From: Nitratifractor sp.
GTDB lineage: Bacteria > Campylobacterota > Campylobacteria > Campylobacterales > Sulfurovaceae
NCBI GenBank assembly: GCA_015490055.1
Contig: WFYP01000095.1
Location: forward strand, 1-9,068
Direction: 5' to 3'
Length of the DNA stretch: 9,068 bases
The notes under the pieces were generated by a model that was not told where the DNA came from, did no database searches, and saw nothing but the letters and a program-made list of their open reading frames with translations. The position numbers and the translations under genes are program-made. Positions 1 to 5,653 of the stretch are shown here, piece after piece (position 1 is the first letter of the stretch; each line of letters opens with the position of its first letter).

Positions 1-103
1 ATATTGACTTTTTTCAATATTTTATATAATTTATATTTATCAAAAATATTTGTTTATATTATATAAGAAACTTTCTCTTGCTTTAAATAATAAATAAATA
101 ATT
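1..103. other. AT-rich intergenic segment with a short hairpin at the window edge
   Basis: No reading frame or RNA gene is visible. The first 20 bases form a 7-bp stem (ATATTGA at 1-7 with TCAATAT at 14-20) around a T-rich loop, followed by T/A-rich sequence. It could be the tail of a terminator for a gene to the left of the window, but the window cuts it off. The rest is almost pure A/T with no convincing promoter. Confidence 0.4.
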
Positions 104-503
104 AAGGTTATGCTGGAGATTTAAAAGCTGTATAGATAAGTATTATGTTAAACATTTGTTGTAAGATTATGTGACTACAGGCTTAAAAACCTAAATAGGG
201 TTAGAGTGCGTAAGGTTGTGCTAGCTTTTTATAAGCTGTACATTAAGTATTATGTTAAATATATATTGCAAGATTATGTGACCATAGGCTCAAAAACCTA
301 AATAGGGTTAGAGTGCGTAAGATTGTGCTGGAGATTTAAAAGCTGTACATTAGGTATTGCATTAAATATCTATTGCAAGATTATATGACCATAGGCTTAA
401 AAAACCTAAATAGGGTTAGAGTGCGTAAGGTTGTGCTGGAGATTTAAAAGCTGTACAGATAGTACAGCGTTAAATATCCAGTGCAAGATTGCGTGCTATA
501 ACC
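104..503 (+). repeat. Tandem array of about 3.8 hairpin-forming 107-108 bp units
   Basis: Units begin with AAGGTT or AAGATT at 104, 212, 319 and 427. The first three are 108, 107 and 108 bp, and the fourth breaks off in the purB end. Each contains a GTGCTGGAGATTTAAAAGC-like left arm, a TTAAATAT...GCAAGATT right arm, and (in the first three) the spacer CCTAAATAGGGTTAGAGTGC. The units look roughly 80-90% alike by eye. There are no unique spacers, so this is not CRISPR, and there is no open reading frame. It fills the whole space downstream of purB. The right arms of units 1-3 have drifted, while the fourth forms the best hairpin. The plus strand is given because the G-U wobble pairs occur in the plus-strand transcript. 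The same hairpin core recurs at 6487-6583 in reverse orientation. Confidence 0.85.
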
Positions 504-510
504 CTATTTA
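407..510 (+). repeat. Best-preserved hairpin of the array, ending in the purB stop codon
   Basis: A long imperfect stem-loop centred on a perfect 7-bp stem, GCTGTAC (450-456) and GTACAGC (462-468), with the 5-base loop AGATA. Outward, CTGGAGATTTAA pairs with TTAAATATCCAG, then GTGCGTAAGGTTGTG pairs with TGCAAGATTGCGTGC using several G-U pairs. The base of the stem is TAAATAGGGTTA (407-418) with TAACCCTATTTA (499-510), a perfect 12-bp match. The right-hand foot overlaps the last two codons and the TAG stop of purB (504-506). In the purB mRNA (minus strand) the same region would still fold, with A-C mismatches where the plus strand has G-U, and it may help end purB transcription; it has no clear U-tract. 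Confidence 0.75.
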
Positions 511-1832
511 AAGACTCTATCGAAAATTTTGTCTACGTTTTTTGTATAATACGAGAAGTCGAAACAATCTCTTATCTGCTCTTCACTAAGTTTCTCTCTT
601 AGCTCTTTATCTTCAAGTAGATATTGCAGATACAAGCTTTCGCCTTTTTCGTTTGTTGTTGGTTTTCCTTGTTGTATCTCTTCCCAAACTTTCATTGCGT
701 TTCTTTGTACAATTTTGTATGCATCTTCACGGCTTACGCCTGCTTTTGGAAGCTCTAGTAATACTCTTTGAGAGAATACTAATCCACCTGTTAGGTTTAA
801 GTTTTTCATCATATTCTCTGGCATTACTGTAAGTTTTGAGATTACGCCATTCATTCTATGTAGCATAAAGTCTGCTGTTATAAATGCATCTGGTAGCCAA
901 AATCTCTCTGTTGAGCTGTGAGAAATATCTCTCTCGTGCCAAAGGGCTACATTTTCTAATGCTGGTATTACATATGCTCTAATCATTCTTGCAAGCCCTG
1001 TAATATTTTCTGTTAGAATTGGGTTTCTTTTATGAGGCATTGCTGAGCTTCCTTTTTGCCCTTTTGCAAAAAACTCTTCTGCTTCGTAAACTTCTGTTCT
1101 TTGTAGGTGGCGAACTTGTACTGCAAATTTCTCTATGCTTGATGCCATTAATGCTAGTGCAGAAGCTAGACGTGCGTATCTATCTCTTTGAATTACTTGG
1201 TTGCTTACTGGTGCTGGTTTTAGCCCTAACTCTTCCATTGCATACTCTTCTAACTCTAGGGGTGCGTGTGCAAAGTTACCCATTGCTCCAGAGATTTGCC
1301 CTACGGCGATTACTTCCATTGTCTCTTCTAAATTTTTAAGGTGGCGAGCCATTTCGTCGTACCATACTGCTAGAGTTAATCCAAATGTAATTGGTTCCCC
1401 GTGAATCCCGTGGCTTCTTCCTACCATTGGTGTATATTTATGCTCGAATGCTCTTTTCTTTATTGACTCCATTAGCATCTTTACATCTTCTATTATTATC
1501 TCTAGCGATGCTTTCATCTGCAGTGCTACGCCTGTATCGACTGCATCTGAACTTGTCATTCCGTAATGGAACCATCTGCTCTCTTCGCCAAGACTCTCTG
1601 ATACTGATGTGTTAAATGCAATTAAGTCGTGCTTTGTAACTGCTTCTATCTCTTCGATTCGCTCTACACTAAATGTTGCGTTTTCTACTATTTTTTTGCA
1701 ATCTTCATCTGGGATTAAACCTATTTTATTCCAAGCTTTTACTGCTGCTTTTTCAACTTCTAACCACGCTGCATATCTTGCCTCTTGTGTCCAATTTTTT
1801 GCCATCTCTTCTCGAGCATATCTCTCTACCAT
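504..1832 (-). CDS. purB: Adenylosuccinate lyase
   Basis: Adenylosuccinate lyase performs two cleavages that release fumarate: SAICAR to AICAR in purine synthesis, and adenylosuccinate to AMP. It is a cytosolic homotetramer of the fumarase/aspartase superfamily. The 442-residue protein has the usual bacterial length. The superfamily signature GSSAMPHKRNP is at residues 261-271, with the expected catalytic serine at S263 in the flexible loop. TKHDL carries H68 and RSHGIHG carries H141, the expected catalytic histidines; GMTSSD is at 91-96. The ATG at 1832 follows AAGGAT with good spacing. The stop is TAG. No purine gene neighbours it; the divergent RluA-family gene lies 151 bp away. The 3' end is embedded in a repeat hairpin, so its last codons and the array share sequence in inverted orientation. 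The identification is firm. Confidence 0.97.
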   Translation of the reverse strand: MVERYAREEMAKNWTQEARYAAWLEVEKAAVKAWNKIGLIPDEDCKKIVENATFSVERIEEIEAVTKHDLIAFNTSVSESLGEESRWFHYGMTSSDAVDTGVALQMKASLEIIIEDVKMLMESIKKRAFEHKYTPMVGRSHGIHGEPITFGLTLAVWYDEMARHLKNLEETMEVIAVGQISGAMGNFAHAPLELEEYAMEELGLKPAPVSNQVIQRDRYARLASALALMASSIEKFAVQVRHLQRTEVYEAEEFFAKGQKGSSAMPHKRNPILTENITGLARMIRAYVIPALENVALWHERDISHSSTERFWLPDAFITADFMLHRMNGVISKLTVMPENMMKNLNLTGGLVFSQRVLLELPKAGVSREDAYKIVQRNAMKVWEEIQQGKPTTNEKGESLYLQYLLEDKELREKLSEEQIRDCFDFSYYTKNVDKIFDRVFK

Positions 1833-1865
1833 ACAATATCCTTTAGATTATTTGGGTAGTATTTT

Positions 1866-1871
1866 ACTATA
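1866..1871 (-). promoter_or_regulatory. Possible -10 box for purB
   Basis: On the minus strand this reads TATAGT. It would start transcription about 27 bases before the purB ATG. No -35 box is evident; that position falls at the edge of the purine-rich 7-bp repeats. Epsilonproteobacterial sigma-70 promoters often lack a recognisable -35, so this is plausible but weak. Confidence 0.3.
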
Positions 1872-1880
1872 AGTTTAATT

Positions 1881-1970
1881 AAGGGTGAAGGTAGAAGGGT
1901 GAAGGTGGAAGGAGTTTTAAGAAAAACTTTCACTCCCTTCATCCTTCGCCCTTCAACCTTCTACCTTAAT
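1881..1970. repeat. Inverted arrays of degenerate 7-bp repeats (AAGGnnG / CCTTCnn)
   Basis: The left arm (1881-1914) is AAGGGTG, AAGGTAG, AAGGGTG, AAGGTGG, then a partial AAGGAG. The right arm (1936-1970) is CCTTCAT, CCTTCGC, CCTTCAA, CCTTCTA, CCTTAAT, the same kind of unit on the other strand. The arms are separated by about 21 bases. One strand is nearly all purine over each arm, so besides a large hairpin the DNA could adopt triplex-type structures. It occupies almost the whole divergent promoter region between purB and the RluA-family gene, and no separate promoter for the latter could be recognised. Confidence 0.85.
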
Positions 1971-1983
1971 CAAAAGGATTCCA

Positions 1984-2919
1984 ATGCCATTTGCGTTTGA
2001 TTGTTTTAAAGTTGATGAGCCTACTATGGCTTTTATAGTACTTTTACGAAGATACAATATTGAGTTAAGAGAGGCACAAAGGCTTATAGCTCGTGGGCGA
2101 TTAATTTGTAATGATGAAACTGTAGAGATTAAGAATAAAAAAATTTCTGGTGAGATGAAAGTACTTATTTTTAAACCAGAAAGTCGTGGGCACTCCCCTA
2201 TTTTTAAAACCAATGAGTTTATGGTTTTTGATAAACCTAGTGGAGTTTTAGTTCACCCAAACAAAGTATTAACCCCCTACTCTATGCTAGATGAAGTTAG
2301 AACTTTTGGTGGCGAAAAAGCTAATGGTGTACATCGTATAGATATGGAAACTTCTGGACTTTTTTTAGCTAGCACAAACAGAGAAAATGAGATAAAATTA
2401 AAAACTATGTTTGAGAGAAAAGAGATAAAAAAGAGTTATCTTGCTTGGGTTCGTGGCAATACAGATGACAATTTTAGTGTAAATGCTCCAATAAAAACTA
2501 GAGATGATTACTCTACTAATAAGCATAAAGTTGAAATTTCTGACGGTGGTAAAAAGGCTGTTACAAACTTTACAAAACTACTTTACAATAAAGAGTTAGA
2601 TGCCACTCTACTACATGTCGAACCATTGACAGGTAGAACACACCAGATAAGAATTCATTTGTTTCACATGAAACATCAAATACTTGGCGACCCACTATAT
2701 GGGACAACTTTTGAAACAGCAGAAGCCTATTTAGAAGATAGATTGACAAAAGAGGAGCGTCAAAGATTGACAGGTGCCAACCGCTTAATGCTTCATGCTG
2801 ACACTTTAAAGTTTACACTAAACAATAGATATTTTATAAAAAGTAGAGTAAATTTTAAAGAGCTCTTAACCGAAATTACGCCCAAAAACTTAAGAGAGAA
2901 TGAACATATAGTCAATTAA
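1984..2919 (+). CDS. RluA-family 23S rRNA/tRNA pseudouridine synthase
   Basis: RluA-family enzymes convert specific uridines in 23S rRNA or tRNA to pseudouridine. The 311-residue protein has an S4-like RNA-binding stretch near residues 16-50 (LLRRYNIELREAQRLIARGR) and the catalytic domain from about 75 on. The hallmark HRIDMETSGL (117-126, family form HRLDxxTSGL) supplies the catalytic aspartate D120. GRTHQIRIHL (217-226) and GDPLYG (235-240) are further family motifs. ATG 1984 is preceded by AAAGGATTCC, a good ribosome site, which favours it over the in-frame ATG at residue 15. It is the only plus-strand gene in the window. The target (RluC-, RluD- or RluA-like) cannot be told from the sequence, so no symbol is given. 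A parS-like palindrome lies inside the gene at 2660-2675, in the codons for LFHMKH. Confidence 0.93.
   Translation: MPFAFDCFKVDEPTMAFIVLLRRYNIELREAQRLIARGRLICNDETVEIKNKKISGEMKVLIFKPESRGHSPIFKTNEFMVFDKPSGVLVHPNKVLTPYSMLDEVRTFGGEKANGVHRIDMETSGLFLASTNRENEIKLKTMFERKEIKKSYLAWVRGNTDDNFSVNAPIKTRDDYSTNKHKVEISDGGKKAVTNFTKLLYNKELDATLLHVEPLTGRTHQIRIHLFHMKHQILGDPLYGTTFETAEAYLEDRLTKEERQRLTGANRLMLHADTLKFTLNNRYFIKSRVNFKELLTEITPKNLRENEHIVN
2660..2675. promoter_or_regulatory. parS-like palindrome 1 (inside the RluA-family gene)
   Basis: TGTTTCACATGAAACA differs at one central base from the widespread ParB-binding consensus TGTTTCACGTGAAACA. An identical 16-mer occurs at 2951-2966. It codes for part of a conserved loop in the synthase, so coding constraint could explain some of the match. 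Confidence 0.4.
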
Positions 2920-2949
2920 AAATTCAACATTAAACATTTAAAATTGTAG
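2915..2949. repeat. Five ATT-phased 7-bp units after the RluA-family gene
   Basis: From the stop codon onward the sequence reads ATTAAAA, ATTCAAC, ATTAAAC, ATTTAAA, ATTGTAG, five consecutive units of 7 bp sharing ATT. It is short and AT-rich, so chance is possible, but the exact phase matches the 7-bp arrays at 1881-1970 and 4742-4796. Confidence 0.55.
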
Positions 2950-2972
2950 ATGTTTCACATGAAACAATCTAC
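2946..2972 (-). terminator. Hairpin at the end of the phosphorylase-rlmN operon, containing a parS-like palindrome
   Basis: GTAGAT-GTTTCA pairs with TGAAAC-A-ATCTAC, a 12-bp stem with one bulge and a very short loop. It lies between convergent genes and covers the TAG stop of the small membrane-peptide gene (2969-2971). On the minus strand it is followed by AATTTTAAATG, a weak U-run; on the plus strand by TTGTCATC, which is not terminator-like. It therefore best fits a terminator of the minus-strand operon. The inner 16 bp (2951-2966, TGTTTCACATGAAACA) repeat the palindrome at 2660 exactly, so the site could instead, or also, bind ParB. Confidence 0.5.
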
Positions 2973-3070
2973 TTGTCATCATCACTATTTATTGCAATAA
3001 TTATTCCAACTATACCTGATAAAACCACCGCACCAATAATACCATAAAGTACCATATCTGTTGTACTCAT
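2969..3070 (-). CDS. Small single-pass membrane peptide, 33 residues
   Basis: ATG at 3070 lies 11 bases after the rlmN stop and is preceded by AAGGAT, the ribosome site type used by its neighbours. The frame runs 33 codons to TAG. The peptide has a short polar N-terminus (MSTTDM), one strongly hydrophobic helix at about residues 7-27 rich in glycine and isoleucine/valine (G10, G13, G20, G23, giving a small-residue packing face), and an acidic tail ending DDDK. Position, ribosome site and clean membrane-helix composition support a real gene co-transcribed with the phosphorylase-like gene and rlmN. I do not recognise a family and no function can be assigned. By the positive-inside rule, with acidic residues on the C-terminal side and no positive N-terminal charge, topology is uncertain. 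Confidence 0.65.
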   Translation of the reverse strand: MSTTDMVLYGIIGAVVLSGIVGIIIAINSDDDK

Positions 3071-3081
3071 TGTTATAATCC

Positions 3082-4140
3082 TTATAAATTTTGTTCTCGT
3101 AACTGTCCGCAAGCTGCTGAAATATCTAAGCCTTTAGACTCTCTGATTGTACAAATTACACCTTTACTTAAAAGGTACTCTTGAAATTTTTTTACATCTT
3201 CTACGCTTGGTCTTTTAAATTCGCTATTTTCATATGGGTTAAAAAATATTAAATTTACTTTTGCCTGTATTCCATTTAAGAGTTTTACTAATTTTTTAGC
3301 ACTTGCTAAATCATCGTTTACATCTTTTATTATTAGGTATTCAAACATCACTTTTTTGCGTAAATTGATTGGGAAATTTCTAACTGCTTCCATTATAGAT
3401 GCAATATTGTATGCCTTATTTATTGGCATAAGTTTTTGTCGCAATTCATCATCTACTGCATGTAAAGATATTGCCAAGTTTACCCCTAAATCCATTTTGG
3501 CAAGTCTATCTATTTTAGCACTTAAACCAGATGTAGATACTGTCTGCCTATGTGGTGATATTGCTAAACCATCAGGATTGCTAAATATTTTTATAGCTTT
3601 AGCTAAGTTATCTAAATTATCTAATGGTTCACCCATTCCCATATAAACAATATTTATCCGCCTGTTAGAGTCTATCTCATTATCTCTGTAAATTTGTAAA
3701 ATTTGTTCCACTATTTCACCAGCACTCAAGTCGCGTATAAAGCCACCTTTGGCTGTAAGGCAGAATGCACACCCTACTTTACACCCAACTTGAGAAGATA
3801 CACAAACTGTATATTTTGGTAAATGTTTTATTGAGCCATCTTCGTTATATTGTGTATCTCTCATTAACAGAAGTACAGCTTCTACTGTGTGTCCGTCGTG
3901 CAGTTTAAAAAGGTACTTTATAGAGCCATCGCTACTTACCTGTTTCGATGCTATTGATGCACTATAAATTGTATATTTCTCTTCTAACTCTTCTCGCATT
4001 TTTGCTGGTAGGTTTTTCATATCTAAAAAGCTATCTACTCTTTTGTGGTAAACCCAACTGTAAATCTGTTTTGCTCTAAATTTAGGAGATATTTTTTCTT
4101 CTAAATCTTGCATTGTGTAATTTAAGATTAAATCTTTCAC
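3082..4140 (-). CDS. rlmN: Dual-specificity 23S rRNA/tRNA adenine-C2 methyltransferase RlmN
   Basis: RlmN is a radical-SAM enzyme that methylates C2 of A2503 in 23S rRNA and A37 of certain tRNAs. The 352-residue protein has the family's length. The [4Fe-4S]-binding CxxxCxxC is C120, C124, C127 (CKVGCAFC). GMGEPLDN at 168-175 is the SAM-binding motif. C344 in AACGQL near the C-terminus matches the methyl-carrying cysteine. The start at 4140 is GTG, not ATG; it overlaps the TGA of the upstream gene as GTGA, and AAAGG precedes it at proper spacing, so translational coupling is likely. An ATG nine codons in (about 4113) is a less likely start. It sits second in a phosphorylase-rlmN-membrane-peptide operon. 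Confidence 0.96.
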   Translation of the reverse strand: MKDLILNYTMQDLEEKISPKFRAKQIYSWVYHKRVDSFLDMKNLPAKMREELEEKYTIYSASIASKQVSSDGSIKYLFKLHDGHTVEAVLLLMRDTQYNEDGSIKHLPKYTVCVSSQVGCKVGCAFCLTAKGGFIRDLSAGEIVEQILQIYRDNEIDSNRRINIVYMGMGEPLDNLDNLAKAIKIFSNPDGLAISPHRQTVSTSGLSAKIDRLAKMDLGVNLAISLHAVDDELRQKLMPINKAYNIASIMEAVRNFPINLRKKVMFEYLIIKDVNDDLASAKKLVKLLNGIQAKVNLIFFNPYENSEFKRPSVEDVKKFQEYLLSKGVICTIRESKGLDISAACGQLREQNL

Positions 4141-4667
4141 TTTATGCCTTTACTTTTTATATACTCTTCTAATTTAGCCATAGCCTCTACCCTATTGGCT
4201 AAAAATTCTTTGTGTGCATTTTCGTCGCAATAGTTTGTAACTACAAAAATTCCGCCCACTGGAATATTAAACTCTTTTGCCACTGATACAATAGAGAAAA
4301 ACTCCATACTCTCTAAATCTAAATTTAGTTTTAAAAACTTTTTAGATATTTCACTAGAGTTTGTTATGTAGTTAGATGAATTAACAATAGTTTCACGTGA
4401 AACTGCATCTGTAGAGGCAACAACATTATCTAGCGGAGTGTAACTACTATTTGTTAAAAATGCTTGTTCTATATTTGCTGCGACTTTGCTCTCTACTATA
4501 TCAAATATTTTTTTGTTTCCATAACTGCCTGCTGTTCCTACAAAAAGTATAAACTCAGGTGGATTCATTATGCAAGCTCTTGTTAAATTAATGGCACTAT
4601 TAATTAGCCCTACTCCAATGGGTTGGGCAAAACTAAATTGTTCTATATCTCCTGCACATATTATCAA
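4137..4667 (-). CDS. Small nucleoside phosphorylase/nucleosidase-like protein (PNP/MTAN superfamily)
   Basis: The protein appears to belong to the PNP_UDP-type superfamily that cleaves purine nucleosides or 5'-methylthioadenosine-type substrates. LFVGTAGSYG (41-50) matches the glycine-rich strand-turn of this fold, LESMEFFSIVSVAKEF (118-133) the ribose-binding methionine-glutamate region (M121, E122), and FVVTNYCDE (141-149) the purine-site strand. Where MTAN and hexameric PNPs have a catalytic SD, this protein has TN (N145), which resembles trimeric PNPs (by-eye alignment). At 176 residues it is about 50 shorter than MTAN, mostly missing N-terminal sequence. The start is TTG at 4667, preceded by AAAAGGGAT; no in-frame ATG lies near. 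It overlaps rlmN by four bases. A role in menaquinone (aminofutalosine) or methylthioadenosine metabolism is possible but unproved, so no symbol is given. Confidence 0.8.
   Translation of the reverse strand: MIICAGDIEQFSFAQPIGVGLINSAINLTRACIMNPPEFILFVGTAGSYGNKKIFDIVESKVAANIEQAFLTNSSYTPLDNVVASTDAVSRETIVNSSNYITNSSEISKKFLKLNLDLESMEFFSIVSVAKEFNIPVGGIFVVTNYCDENAHKEFLANRVEAMAKLEEYIKSKGIK
4389..4404. promoter_or_regulatory. parS-like palindrome 3 (perfect core, inside the phosphorylase-like gene)
   Basis: AGTTTCACGTGAAACT is a perfect 16-bp palindrome. Its inner 14 bases, GTTTCACGTGAAAC, equal the core of the ParB-binding consensus; only the outermost base on each side differs. It encodes VSRET in the phosphorylase-like protein. 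With the two copies of TGTTTCACATGAAACA at 2660 and 2951, it suggests a centromere-like cluster. Confidence 0.55.
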
Positions 4668-4708
4668 TTTAATCCCTTTTTAAATAATTTGTACGGTTAT
4701 TTGAATTT

Positions 4709-4736
4709 GTGGCCAGGCACAAGGCCAGCCCCTACA
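4709..4736 (-). repeat. GC-rich palindrome of the GTAGGGGC type
   Basis: On the minus strand the sequence starts TGTAGGGGCTGGCC and ends TTGTGCCTGGCCAC. The two halves, GGCTGGCC and GCCTGGCC, pair around TTGT with two G-U pairs and one mismatch. It is much richer in G and C than its surroundings. From memory it resembles a short palindrome scattered between genes in many unrelated bacteria (GTAGGGGC...TTGTGCC...GCC). It stands in the leader region of the phosphorylase-rlmN operon, downstream of hisF. Confidence 0.6.
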
Positions 4737-4741
4737 AAACC

Positions 4742-4796
4742 ATTAACCATCAATCATAACAATCAACAATCAACAATCAACCATTAACCAAACAAC
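4742..4796. repeat. Degenerate 7-bp tandem repeat (ATCAACA / ATTAACC)
   Basis: Units are ATTAACC, ATCAATC, a 6-base ATAACA, then ATCAACA, ATCAACA, ATCAACC, ATTAACC and AAACAAC, running to the edge of the hisF stop codon (4796-4798). Apart from one 6-base unit the phase is strict. It fills the space between the GC-rich palindrome and hisF. No hairpin is formed and no terminator for hisF is visible here. Confidence 0.85.
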
Positions 4797-5560
4797 TAAA
4801 CCCTAACAGCTATACCTTCATCTTTAAGGTAGTGTTTTAAATCCATAATGTCTATCTCTCTAAAGTGGAAAATCGAGGCGGCTAGTGCTGCATCGGCACA
4901 GCCGTTTACAAACGAGTCTTTTATATGCTCCATTGTTCCCGCTCCGCCACTTGCTATAATTGGTATTTTTGCAACTTTTGAGATTGCACAGTTTAGCTTG
5001 TTATCATAGCCAGCTTTTGTTCCATCGCTATCCATACTTGTAACCAATAGTTCGCCTGCACCACGTTCGTATGCCTCTTTAGCCCAATCTACTGCATCTA
5101 TTCCAGTATCGTTTCTGCCACCATGTGTAAATATATGCCATTTGCCCGATCCTACTCTTTTGGCATCTATTGCGACTACGATACATTGGCTACCAAATCT
5201 TTTTGCACCTTCATTTATAAACTCTGGGCGTTTAATTGCTGCTGAGTTTATACTTACTTTGTCGCAACCTGCATCTAAGAGTTTATAAATATCATTTAAC
5301 TCTCTAATTCCACCACCAACTGTTAGTGGTATAAAAACCTCTTTTGCTACCTCTTTTACAATATCGACAATAGTTTTTCGCTTCTCGTGTGTTGCTGTAA
5401 TATCTAAAAATGTAATTTCGTCTGCGCCCTCTTTGTTATATCGTTTTGCAACTTCTACTGGGTCGCCGGCATCTCTAAGCCCTACAAAATTTACACCTTT
5501 AACAACACGACCATTATCAACATCTAAACAAGGTATTATTCTTTTTGCAAAATAGTCCAT
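4796..5560 (-). CDS. hisF: Imidazole glycerol phosphate synthase, cyclase subunit
   Basis: HisF pairs with the glutaminase HisH and turns PRFAR plus ammonia into imidazole glycerol phosphate (histidine synthesis) and AICAR (returned to purine synthesis). It is a TIM barrel. The 254 residues match the family length. RIIPCLDVDNGRVVKG (7-22) contains the first catalytic aspartate, D13; VAIDAKR (129-135) contains the second, D132. LTVGGGIR (79-86) and IASGGAG in the C-terminal half are the phosphate-binding loops. The ATG at 5560 is preferred over a TTG two codons upstream because AGGAT lies at the right distance from the ATG and abuts the TTG. No other his gene is nearby, so HisH must be encoded elsewhere. 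Confidence 0.96.
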   Translation of the reverse strand: MDYFAKRIIPCLDVDNGRVVKGVNFVGLRDAGDPVEVAKRYNKEGADEITFLDITATHEKRKTIVDIVKEVAKEVFIPLTVGGGIRELNDIYKLLDAGCDKVSINSAAIKRPEFINEGAKRFGSQCIVVAIDAKRVGSGKWHIFTHGGRNDTGIDAVDWAKEAYERGAGELLVTSMDSDGTKAGYDNKLNCAISKVAKIPIIASGGAGTMEHIKDSFVNGCADAALAASIFHFREIDIMDLKHYLKDEGIAVRV

Positions 5561-5586
5561 ATGCAATCCTAAAATATTTTGGTATA

Positions 5587-5597
5587 ACTATAGTATA
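5587..5597 (-). promoter_or_regulatory. Possible -10 region for hisF
   Basis: The minus strand contains two overlapping -10-like hexamers, TATACT (5592-5597) and TATAGT (5587-5592), 26-36 bases before the ATG. No -35 box is visible at 17 bp. Since a hairpin terminator precedes it, hisF probably has its own promoter here, but the exact site is uncertain. Confidence 0.3.
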
Positions 5598-5633
5598 TCG
5601 AAAAAGTGGTAAGGGGGAGTTTTTAAAAGTATT

Positions 5634-5650
5634 GCAGGTTAAGAACCTGC
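5634..5650 (-). terminator. Hairpin terminator after the DUF2059 gene
   Basis: GCAGGTT and AACCTGC form a perfect 7-bp stem with a 3-base loop, three bases past the stop codon of the DUF2059 gene. On the minus strand it is followed by AATACTTTTAAAAA, a modest U-run. It separates this gene from hisF. Confidence 0.7.
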
Positions 5651-5653
5651 ATA

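Noticed and set aside
104..503. CRISPR array
   Set aside because: The units are 107-108 bp, adjoining, and themselves palindromic; there are no unique spacers and no cas gene.
104..510. Integron attC sites, suggested by the GGGTTA...TAACCC hairpin
   Set aside because: The motif order is GTT on the left and AAC on the right, the reverse of attC's RYYYAAC...GTTRRRY, and there are no cassettes or integrase.
1019..1872. Plus-strand frames of 67-106 codons opposite purB
   Set aside because: They are shadows of the purB coding strand, with no ribosome site and no recognisable domain.
1953..2213. Minus-strand frame of 86 codons over the start of the RluA-family gene
   Set aside because: It overlaps a firmly identified gene on the opposite strand and has no family features.
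3356..3646. Plus-strand 96-codon frame opposite rlmN
   Set aside because: Antisense shadow of rlmN's radical-SAM region; no supporting start signals.
3695..3710. Fourth parS-like site at TGTTCCACTATTTCAC
   Set aside because: Only the left half matches the consensus; there is no palindrome.
5561..5566. TTG at 5566 as the hisF start
   Set aside because: The AGGAT ribosome site directly abuts this TTG, while it is correctly spaced for the ATG at 5560; the family N-terminus also fits the ATG.
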